Made by a program: the position numbers and the translations under genes. The notes under the pieces are model-generated. The model was not told the DNA's origin. It saw nothing but the letters and a program-made list of their open reading frames with translations, and searched no databases. Shown piece after piece: positions 1-7,250 of a stretch of DNA of 64,000 nucleotides (position 1 is its first letter; each line of letters starts with the position of its first letter). The stretch is from an uncultured bacterium (GTDB taxonomy: Bacteria > Spirochaetota > UBA4802 > UB4802): contig CALEUQ010000017.1 in the NCBI GenBank assembly GCA_937920495.1, positions 1 through 64,000 of the forward strand, in the 5' to 3' direction.

Positions 1-383
1 ACGCTAAATGTGTAGCCTGAGTACCGATAGTTATCGGTATAATCATCTTCTCCCATGCTATCAAGTACTGCTAAAAATTCATCCAAAACATTATCTAAAC
101 AAAACGCAATAATCTTAGCAAGCGACATCTTCCACAGCTTCTTCACATCCATAAAAAACTAATACTCATCCTCAAACAATACCAGATGAAAGCGCTTCCA
201 GTTTGTTCCTTTTTTACGATAGGAAAGCTGCTTGAAAGATTTTACATCCTCTTTTTCCAATTGTGCAGCAAAGCTCACAAGTCCAGATAAAAATGTGCGT
301 TGCGAGATATTGTAGTGCTTAGAATAAAACTTCATCAGTTCTAAATGTTCCACGGAAATACACGTAGTAGTTTCAATATTCAT
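1..383 (-). pseudogene. Hypothetical protein gene interrupted by an in-frame TAG, truncated by the window edge
   Basis: Reading leftwards from the ATG at 383, a 74-residue reading frame ends with Asp-Glu-Tyr and a TAG at 161-159. The same frame then continues without a further stop to base 1, through an ATG at 152 (MDVKKLWKMSLAKII and onward). Both halves look coding: a basic, aromatic first part and an amphipathic second part. There is no well-placed ribosome binding site before the ATG at 152, since the nearest purine-rich stretch is about 18 bases away. I therefore favour one gene broken by a nonsense mutation over two genes. I do not recognise the family, and the C-terminus lies outside the window. 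A start at 383 is supported by GGAGGAAACC just upstream on the minus strand. Confidence 0.5.
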
Positions 384-577
384 GGTTTCCTCCCATAGTA
401 GTATGTATGTTTAGGTGAAGTATAGTAGAATACTTGGTATGGAGTAGGATAAAAGAAATGTCAAATAAAAAATCAGGCTCATTGTGTAATTTTGCAAAAA
501 TTATACAAAATACAAAACAATGTAGATGCTTTTAATTCCAATGCAAAGATTAATAGTTAGAAAAGGTATTATACACG

Positions 578-599
578 CGCCGTACAGGGATGTACGGCG
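578..599. repeat. Perfect 8-bp inverted repeat at the edge of the tandem array
   Basis: CGCCGTAC (578-585) and GTACGGCG (592-599) are exact reverse complements around the loop AGGGAT. The hairpin directly abuts the 23-bp tandem array that starts at 602, and the array variants containing GTACGGCGTG repeat part of its right arm. The string CAGGGATGTAC also occurs in the dispersed element at about 61198-61208. Confidence 0.75.
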
Positions 600-601
600 T
601 A

Positions 602-885
602 CTTCGACAAGCTCAGCAACCATGCTTCGACAAGCTCAGCAACCGAACTTCGACAAGCTCAGCAACCATGCTTCGACAAGCTCAGCAATCGTGCTTCGAC
701 AAGCTCAGCAACCGAACTTCGACAAGCTCAGTACGGCGTGCTTCGGCAGGCTCAGCAACCATACTTTGGCAGGCTCAGCAACCGTACTTCGATAAACTCA
801 GTACAGCGTGCTTCGGCAGGCTCAGTAACCATGCTTCGATACGCTCAGCAACCATGCTTCGACAAGCTCAGTAACCGTACTTTTT
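602..885. repeat. Tandem array of a 23-bp unit, about 13 copies
   Basis: The unit CTTCGACAAGCTCAG plus an 8-9 base variable tail (CAACCATG, CAACCGAA, CAATCGTG, GTACGGCGTG and similar) begins at 602, 625, 648, 671, 694, 717, 741, 764, 787, 811, 834 and 857, with a truncated copy at 880. The period is 23, or 24 where the GTACGGCGTG-type tail is used. Later units carry CTTCGGCAGG or CTTCGATACG in place of CTTCGACAAG. There are no unique spacers, so this is not a CRISPR array. The short open frames across it translate to repetitive Ser/Thr/Gln/Leu strings and are not genes. Its function is unknown. Confidence 0.93.
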
Positions 886-981
886 TATATTATCACAGGC
901 AGCCATAAATGATGTTATTCAGGAAAGCCCGCCGTGGAAAGATTACTTATTATTACAGAAAGCAAAAGGCGTTTTTCTTTG

Positions 982-1017
982 CATAGTTTCTTTTGTAGCC
1001 CAACAAAAGAAACTATG
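982..1017. repeat. Perfect 15-bp stem hairpin in non-coding DNA
   Basis: CATAGTTTCTTTTGT (982-996) and ACAAAAGAAACTATG (1003-1017) are exact reverse complements separated by AGCCCA. No T-run follows on either strand, so it is not a convincing intrinsic terminator. It lies between the 23-bp array and plsB in about 1 kb of gene-free DNA. The rest of that stretch (roughly 1100-1330) is strongly AT-rich and shows no gene. Confidence 0.8.
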
Positions 1018-1335
1018 AAACAATAAGTTTCACAGTTAAAAGAGAATTTCTATTGAAAAAAGATAAGGAGTGATTTTCTTATTACTCACATTACGAACTA
1101 AGGCTAAAAATTAAAATTGCAAGAAATATATATTTATATATACATAATAATATTTATATAAATATAATTTTGTATAACAATCCAGTCCAAATATCTTAAA
1201 AAAATACTTGCAATGAAAAACACTTCTTTTAGAATACTCTAAAGTTACTAAAAAGGGTAAAAAATTTGTAATTGAGTACATGTCCACCGCTTTTGGCGTT
1301 GGGAGTGTATTTTTAAAAGTATAAAACATAAAAAT

Positions 1336-1355
1336 GGCTATGATCATTCATAGCC
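1336..1355 (+). promoter_or_regulatory. Hairpin in the plsB leader just before the ribosome binding site
   Basis: GGCTATGA (1336-1343) and TCATAGCC (1348-1355) pair perfectly around the 4-base loop TCAT. The hairpin ends 9 bases before the plsB Shine-Dalgarno sequence AAGGGG (1365-1370). It could end upstream transcription, since TTCATTT follows it, or it could affect plsB translation. The structure is visible; the role is inference. Confidence 0.5.
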
Positions 1356-1378
1356 TTCATTTGTAAGGGGTGATTGTT

Positions 1379-3997
1379 ATGAAAAAAAATGATGGTGTAA
1401 TAACATCAGGCATATATGATGGTCTTATTTATGAACGTCTTAATCCATTACTGGAAAAACTGGCTCTGGTTCTTTTCAATACCGTTGATTTTGATGATGA
1501 AAGCCGTTCGCGCATAGAAGAATGTGCACAAAAAGGCCATGTTGTGTATGCATCTTTCCAGAGTTCAAATCTTTCGCTATTAATATTGTATAATTCATTA
1601 CGAAGACACAACTATCCTCTCCCTGTATTTGCACTTGAGTATAACCCATTCTGGTTCCAGGATATTGGCTTTATTACCAGGCGTTTGTGGCAGTTTTTCT
1701 CTTCAACGGTTTTGGGGAAACAGTATGAATATGTACTGGATACAGATTATGTTGAGAGTTTAATAAAAGATAATAAGAGCATCCTTTTTTCATTATTATC
1801 TAAACGGTACTTTCTTAAACGATACACCGAAGTTAAATATGACTCACTTCGCTACCTCATAGAGGTACAAAAAAGAATAGAAGAGCCAATCTATTTATTG
1901 CCTGAAATGATATTCTGGAATCGAAATCCTGAACGCTCTGGTTCGCCGCTTGGGCCCCTGTATTCAATCATAAGTTCACAGGCTACAGGTGATAAGTCAT
2001 TGCTGCTTGCATGGCTGTCAATAATGAAAAGTGCAACATCTCCTTTTGTACGAATATCTCATCCAATTAATTTAAAAGAGGAGATAGCAAACGCTAAAGT
2101 TGATGATACACGACAATTAGCTGTAATGTTACGTAATAAATTGCTGGAAGATTATTATCATGAGAAACGTACAATATTGGGTCCTGTGCTGAAATCACAA
2201 CAGGAAATGATGGAGCGTGTGTTATACCATCCCAATGTTGAAAATGAGATTAAACGTATAGCTCAGGAAGACGGTATTCCGGAATCAAAATTGCGCAAAA
2301 AGGCATATAAATATTTTAAAGAGATAGCCGCCAATTTTTCTATATTATATATACGATTATTTGAAATGGCTCTTGACTGGATGTTCAGGAAAATATTTGA
2401 TGGCATACGGTATGATCCCAAAGCCATTGAAGAGATACGGCAGGCTGCTACAAAAGGTCCTCTGGTATTGACTCCTTGCCATAAAAGCCATCTGGATTAT
2501 TTGTTATTATCGTATGTATTTTATAAAAATAAAATGGCACCACCACACATTGCTGCAGGTGTTAACCTATCGTTTTTCCCTATGGGTACAATCTTCAGGC
2601 ATTCGGGTGCATTCTTCATGCGCCGAACCTTCAGAGGATTGAAACTATATCCCACGGTATTTAAACAATATATCAAAACTATTATATCTGAGGGATATAC
2701 CATTGAGTTTTTTATTGAAGGTGGACGTTCACGCACGGGTAAGGTGGCATTCCCCAAGCTTGGTTTTTTAAGTTATATCACTGAGGCAATTGAAGAAGGG
2801 TACAACACTGATGTGGTATTTGTTCCAATTTCAATAAATTATGACCGTATTCTTGAAGAATCAAGTTATGTACAGGAACTTAAAGGAAAAGAAAAGGAAA
2901 AAGAATCTGTTGTAAGTATGATGCAGAGCCGCAAACTGCTTAACCGTAAATATGGTATGGTGTATATTAATTTTAATAAAACATTTACACTGAAAGAGAT
3001 CAAAAATAAATATAATCCGGTCAATGTTCCTGAAACAGTTGCCATGAACATAGTCAGGAGGATCAATGATGTAGTTACTATCACCCCATTTGCGCTTACA
3101 ACCACCGCAATACTTATGTCGTCAGTAAAAGGCTTTTCACGTGAAATGGTAAAGAACAACTTTGAATCCTTATACGATTTTTGCGAATTTAAAGGGTATC
3201 AGTTTTCAGATGCTCTTAAAGATAGAAAGAATTTTGATGAAATAATTGATTATGTTATACAGTCGTTCAGGGAGGATAAAATACTGGAATCATTGAAAGT
3301 AGTGGGTGAAGGCAAAAAACTGGAAACCATGCCAGATATGTATGTCCTTCCAGAAGAAAACAGGCCACGGATGATTTTTTACAAAAATTCCATAATACAC
3401 TATTTCCTGCCATTGGCGTTTTCATCCTTAGCATTACGAATTTTACATAAAAATAACCAATCATCATTTGATTCTTTCAGAAGTGAATATGTGTATATTC
3501 GAGATCTCTTTATGAAAGAATTTATATACCATGAGAGCATGCTGGAAGACGTCATGAAGTCAATACAGGATGCAATGACGTACATGCAAAACAAGGGTTT
3601 TGCTGCTATCACTGAAAAAAGCATTGCCATAAATGCTGAACGGGAAAAGGATGCACAGCTACGATTTTTTGGTAGAATGCTGCAGGAATACCTTGAGTCA
3701 TATTATGTGGTGTGCGCAACATTGTTGCCCAAGAAGCGTGTTCCGATGCAAAAAAAAGATCTGCTTACTGAAATACGCAAGAATGGTGTGAAAATGTATC
3801 ACACTGGCGAGATAATGCTTTCAGAATCCTTATCCCTTCCTAACTATACCAATGCACTGAGTTTATTGCGCTCAGAAAAAGCATTATCCGAAAAACAGGT
3901 GGGTAAGAAAAACGTAATAATAGAGCTAACCAATCAGCAAACTGTAGAAACACTGTTTGAAAAGATAAAGATTTATCTGGATGGAATAAGAGCATAA
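1379..3997 (+). CDS. plsB: Glycerol-3-phosphate 1-O-acyltransferase PlsB
   Basis: This enzyme transfers an acyl group to position 1 of sn-glycerol-3-phosphate, the first step of phospholipid synthesis, at the inner face of the cytoplasmic membrane. The 872-residue protein shows all the acyltransferase blocks: CHKSHLDYLLLSY with the catalytic His and Asp near residue 368, GAFFMRRTF (block II), FIEGGRSRTGK near residue 445 (block III), and VPISINYDR (block IV) followed by ELKGKEKEKES. These match the enterobacterial PlsB type, and the length is only slightly above the usual 800 or so. I chose the ATG at 1379 over the GTG at 1370 because AAGGGG sits 8 bases before the ATG and overlaps the GTG. 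It is the first gene after a long non-coding stretch and appears to stand alone, with a hairpin after the stop. Confidence 0.96.
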   Translation: MKKNDGVITSGIYDGLIYERLNPLLEKLALVLFNTVDFDDESRSRIEECAQKGHVVYASFQSSNLSLLILYNSLRRHNYPLPVFALEYNPFWFQDIGFITRRLWQFFSSTVLGKQYEYVLDTDYVESLIKDNKSILFSLLSKRYFLKRYTEVKYDSLRYLIEVQKRIEEPIYLLPEMIFWNRNPERSGSPLGPLYSIISSQATGDKSLLLAWLSIMKSATSPFVRISHPINLKEEIANAKVDDTRQLAVMLRNKLLEDYYHEKRTILGPVLKSQQEMMERVLYHPNVENEIKRIAQEDGIPESKLRKKAYKYFKEIAANFSILYIRLFEMALDWMFRKIFDGIRYDPKAIEEIRQAATKGPLVLTPCHKSHLDYLLLSYVFYKNKMAPPHIAAGVNLSFFPMGTIFRHSGAFFMRRTFRGLKLYPTVFKQYIKTIISEGYTIEFFIEGGRSRTGKVAFPKLGFLSYITEAIEEGYNTDVVFVPISINYDRILEESSYVQELKGKEKEKESVVSMMQSRKLLNRKYGMVYINFNKTFTLKEIKNKYNPVNVPETVAMNIVRRINDVVTITPFALTTTAILMSSVKGFSREMVKNNFESLYDFCEFKGYQFSDALKDRKNFDEIIDYVIQSFREDKILESLKVVGEGKKLETMPDMYVLPEENRPRMIFYKNSIIHYFLPLAFSSLALRILHKNNQSSFDSFRSEYVYIRDLFMKEFIYHESMLEDVMKSIQDAMTYMQNKGFAAITEKSIAINAEREKDAQLRFFGRMLQEYLESYYVVCATLLPKKRVPMQKKDLLTEIRKNGVKMYHTGEIMLSESLSLPNYTNALSLLRSEKALSEKQVGKKNVIIELTNQQTVETLFEKIKIYLDGIRA

Positions 3998-4002
3998 GAA
4001 AT

Positions 4003-4026
4003 GGGACGGAATAGCAATTCCGTCCC
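4003..4026 (+). terminator. Hairpin terminator between plsB and the convergent outer-membrane protein gene
   Basis: GGGACGGAAT (4003-4012) and ATTCCGTCCC (4017-4026) form a perfect 10-bp stem with loop AGCA, starting 5 bases after the plsB stop codon. It sits between two convergent genes whose stops are about 40 bases apart, so it may serve both. The T-tract is weak on both strands. Confidence 0.7.
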
Positions 4027-4036
4027 ACCATACAAA

Positions 4037-4609
4037 TTATATATTTATCCGTGCCCCAACATTTATAGAGTTACTTTGTAGCTTGCCATCATTTTCCAGT
4101 TTGGAATAATTGTATAGATATTCACCAAATACCTGAACAAATGGAAAAACAGTAAATGCAGCTCCCAGGCCAAGGTAGTATGAATTGAATTTCTTCTCAT
4201 CCGACAAACTTCCAAGCGGTGTTTCAAGTTCAACTTTTTCATTAATTGCTATACCAGCCCGTGCATACGGATGAATAAGAATGGGCAATTCCAACATGAC
4301 TATCGCATCAATTCCGTACATGGTTTTGGTAAGCTCAAAATCTTTACCAGCTTTAGTATATTCAAGTGGTGATTTTTGATAAAATCCGCCAATTCCCATA
4401 CTCAGGACCATAGGAATAACCGAACCGTTGAGGTGCCCAATGAAACCATATTGCCAGCCGTTTGTATCAGCATTGCTAATTGTAGGGTTATCAATTTTCC
4501 CTGCAAATGTATATCCGCCATACATGCCAACATCAACTATCGCAAATGAGGTTGTGGGCAATAGCACTAACGCTAAGGCTATACATACCATTGTGTGTGT
4601 TAACTTCAT
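4037..4609 (-). CDS. Small outer-membrane beta-barrel-like protein
   Basis: The 190-residue product begins with a clear signal peptide (MKLTHTMVCIALALVLLPTTSFA). The rest has alternating aromatic and polar segments rich in Gly and Tyr, for example GMYGGYTFAG, YYLGLGAAF and VFGEYLYNYSK, and ends in an Ile-Asn-Ile tail. This pattern is typical of an 8- to 10-strand outer-membrane barrel. The start at 4609 is chosen because AAGGAGG lies just upstream and the signal peptide begins there; longer in-frame extensions lack a signal sequence. The specific family is not recognised. It converges on plsB and stands alone, so no function beyond envelope location is proposed. Confidence 0.75.
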   Translation of the reverse strand: MKLTHTMVCIALALVLLPTTSFAIVDVGMYGGYTFAGKIDNPTISNADTNGWQYGFIGHLNGSVIPMVLSMGIGGFYQKSPLEYTKAGKDFELTKTMYGIDAIVMLELPILIHPYARAGIAINEKVELETPLGSLSDEKKFNSYYLGLGAAFTVFPFVQVFGEYLYNYSKLENDGKLQSNSINVGARINI

Positions 4610-4890
4610 AAAAGGTGTTTCCTCCTTGTTAATTGTAAGATATTGTGTTGTGAGATAATACCATATAATACCATGAAAGTGCAATGATTTTTTGCAAAAC
4701 ATAGTGATTGTGACACTGCTTAACTATATTACAAAATTGACCGATATTGTACAGTAAGGCTTGTATATATATTGACAAAAGATTAGTAAGTATTACAGAT
4801 TAATACTAAAATATTATTATATGCGCAATTAGATTTTTTATGAATAGTACTGTATATTAATACTATGAGATAGTTAATTATAAAAACTTG

Positions 4891-7245
4891 ATGGATATGA
4901 GTAAGGAATTGGAACATAAAGTACATGAGCTTGAGGAAATTACCGGTATACCCGAACCTGTTATTGATTTAACAGAGGAAGATATCATTGTGGACATGCC
5001 TGAAGAAGAGAATGTTTCTGGCCAGCTGGAGGAGATCACAGGTTTACAGGATATTACTTCTTCAACGATTATTATAGAAGATGAAAGTCCACCTTTGCAA
5101 ATACAAAAGGGCGATGATGATATTATCAGCATAACTGCCAATGTGGATGCAATTAATAAAATTAAAGTAGTAAAACATACTGTAGCTCATGATAAGCTCA
5201 GGAAAGAGGAGAGATTATTTGAGGGTATACCTGAACCTTTAGAGTCATCAAAATCAAAACAAGTAGAATCACATGTTAACGACAGCTATATTGATACTAC
5301 AATTGATGACGAAAACAGGGAAATAAAGGGAAAAATATATTATGATAAAAATATTGATGCGCTGATAATAGAAGATTTTTCTGAAGATGAGGAATTTGCA
5401 CAAAAAGAAAAGATAGCTTCAGAACACGTAACACAAAAATATGAATTTGAAGCAGAAAAACAAATACGTGAACCTGAACCTGCTGATGAAGATACTTTGA
5501 GTGGCGATGAACGTAAAGTTCAAAAACCAGAAGCAGATGTTATCACCATCAAGATACCTCCTGAAGTCAGAAACAAAATAGAAGAAAAGGATATTGAAGA
5601 TTTCCAGTTTATAAATCTGGACGAAGCCGAGCAGATTGCAAGCGAAGATATTTTGATCCTTTCAGAAGATGATTTAATTGAAGAACTTGAAGAATATGAT
5701 CTGATCCCACTTGACAGTACTACAGAAGAAAAAAAATCACAAGAAAAAAAGAAAGAAAAAGTAACCCAAGATATAAAAGTTTCAGCAAAGAAACATGAGC
5801 CAGAAAAAAAAGAAACAGTTGCTGCCCTTCAACCAGTAGATGTAGAGCTTTTGGAAGAAACTGATGTTACACCTGTTAAAGAAAAGAAAACAGCTGAAAC
5901 TACCAAACCCACAAAAGAGGATCCCATCCAGAAAAAAGAGATTATCCATGAAGAAGAGAATATACTTCTTACCCAGGAAGAAATCCCTGTAGTGGAAGAA
6001 ATAGTTGGAGAGATTCCTGCAATAGCTGCAGACGTCAAAGATAAGAGTAGAGATACGTCACAACCACCTTCCCATGAAAAGAAAATAGACGCCATAACAT
6101 TAGAAGAAGAGCCTGTATCGGTAACAACAAAAGAAACTGATAGCTCATTTGATACGCAGCAATTAATAATGGATTATGCACAAAATAAAATTGAAACCAT
6201 CCCTGATAATCTGGCTGTTGTGGCTAATCAGAAAATCTTGATTATAGATGATGTAGGCGTAGATGTACAGGAACAATTACAATCTCAAGAAAACCCTATT
6301 GATGATATTGATAAGTTAGTCAGTGGCATGATTGAAATTACAGAAGGAGAAGCAACAATTTTAAAGGAAGCCAGTTCAAAAGAAGAAGATGAATACATTG
6401 CTCCTCTCTTGACGGGAACGTTGCCAACATTCCAGGATAAAATGTTAGAATTTGAAGAAGAGTATAAATTTAAAGACGATGATATAGTCTTTATAGACAA
6501 TGCGGTGCTGGTAGATGAATATGATAAATATCTTAAGGTTATTGATGATTACTATGAAACAAAAGCAGTTAAAAAGAGTTCATCAACTGTAGAACTGTTT
6601 GGATTAACCAAAGATGAATTTGAATTTTTTTATGATATTCTCTTTGAAAAAGAATACGAAGCAATCAGAGCTTCAAAGGCATTTAAAGATATTACCGTAG
6701 GGCGGGACCATCCTGAAAAAGATGCAACTTTAGTAAAACAATGTAAATATATTCAGGCAAAACCCCAGAGCCTGAGTGAAAAAGAAAAGAAAAGCATTGA
6801 AGAGAATATTGAATCACCCGTAGCTGTTATCATAGAAGAAAATATTGATGATATAGTTGCACGCTTAAAAAAGATAAAGCCTCAGGTTGATATTAAGAAA
6901 TTATTGGATAAAATACCCCGGGAAATATCCAATTTACAGGATGTGAAAAGTGTTAAGCCAGATATAATTGTTGAAGACAAACCGCTAAAACAAGAAGATA
7001 AAAAAGATGAAGAAGATAAAGAAGAAATTATAAATATTACCGACCAGGTCGTTATTCTTGACAGCAAAGAGGATGTAAATAGGTTTGTTGATACTTTGCC
7101 GGTTGAGAAGCAGGAGAATATCCGAAGGTTATTAAAATATCTGGATTCCTTGTTTGATAAGCTACCCGAAGATGTCATAAAGAATTTTGCCAACTCTGAA
7201 TATTTTGATCTGTATGTTAAAGTGTTAAATGAATTAGGAGTTTGA
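4891..7245 (+). CDS. Very acidic, low-complexity protein of unknown function
   Basis: This 784-residue protein has no signal peptide or membrane segment. Residues 1 to about 560 are dominated by Glu, Asp, Lys and Ile with runs such as EEKKSQEKKKEKV, and are probably disordered or extended. From about residue 565 to the end the sequence becomes more globular (VELFGLTKDEFEFFYDILF; LPEDVIKNFANSEYFDLYVKVL). The TTG at 4888 is in frame, but the ATG at 4891 is preferred; no strong ribosome binding site is visible. The next gene starts 5 bases after its stop and encodes a GAF/degenerate-GGDEF protein that also has an acidic N-terminal region, so the two are probably co-expressed and may form one signalling or scaffold unit. 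I do not recognise the family. Confidence 0.8.
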   Translation: MDMSKELEHKVHELEEITGIPEPVIDLTEEDIIVDMPEEENVSGQLEEITGLQDITSSTIIIEDESPPLQIQKGDDDIISITANVDAINKIKVVKHTVAHDKLRKEERLFEGIPEPLESSKSKQVESHVNDSYIDTTIDDENREIKGKIYYDKNIDALIIEDFSEDEEFAQKEKIASEHVTQKYEFEAEKQIREPEPADEDTLSGDERKVQKPEADVITIKIPPEVRNKIEEKDIEDFQFINLDEAEQIASEDILILSEDDLIEELEEYDLIPLDSTTEEKKSQEKKKEKVTQDIKVSAKKHEPEKKETVAALQPVDVELLEETDVTPVKEKKTAETTKPTKEDPIQKKEIIHEEENILLTQEEIPVVEEIVGEIPAIAADVKDKSRDTSQPPSHEKKIDAITLEEEPVSVTTKETDSSFDTQQLIMDYAQNKIETIPDNLAVVANQKILIIDDVGVDVQEQLQSQENPIDDIDKLVSGMIEITEGEATILKEASSKEEDEYIAPLLTGTLPTFQDKMLEFEEEYKFKDDDIVFIDNAVLVDEYDKYLKVIDDYYETKAVKKSSSTVELFGLTKDEFEFFYDILFEKEYEAIRASKAFKDITVGRDHPEKDATLVKQCKYIQAKPQSLSEKEKKSIEENIESPVAVIIEENIDDIVARLKKIKPQVDIKKLLDKIPREISNLQDVKSVKPDIIVEDKPLKQEDKKDEEDKEEIINITDQVVILDSKEDVNRFVDTLPVEKQENIRRLLKYLDSLFDKLPEDVIKNFANSEYFDLYVKVLNELGV

Positions 7246-7250
7246 CCTGT

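Noticed and set aside
526..874. Two overlapping open frames across the 23-bp array (Ser/Thr/Gln/Leu-rich translation)
   Set aside because: They exist only because the tandem repeat lacks stops; there is no ribosome binding site or protein-like composition.
602..885. CRISPR array
   Set aside because: The tails between the repeated words are themselves repeats of 8-9 bases, there are no unique spacers of normal length, and no cas genes are present.
1111..1347. Open frame on the minus strand (78 codons)
   Set aside because: The AT-rich sequence gives a hydrophobic translation without a start signal, and it overlaps the plsB leader hairpin.
5829..6095. Minus-strand open frames inside the acidic protein gene
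   Set aside because: These are antisense to a Glu/Lys-rich coding region, which yields long Ser/Phe-rich shadows; the plus strand is clearly coding.
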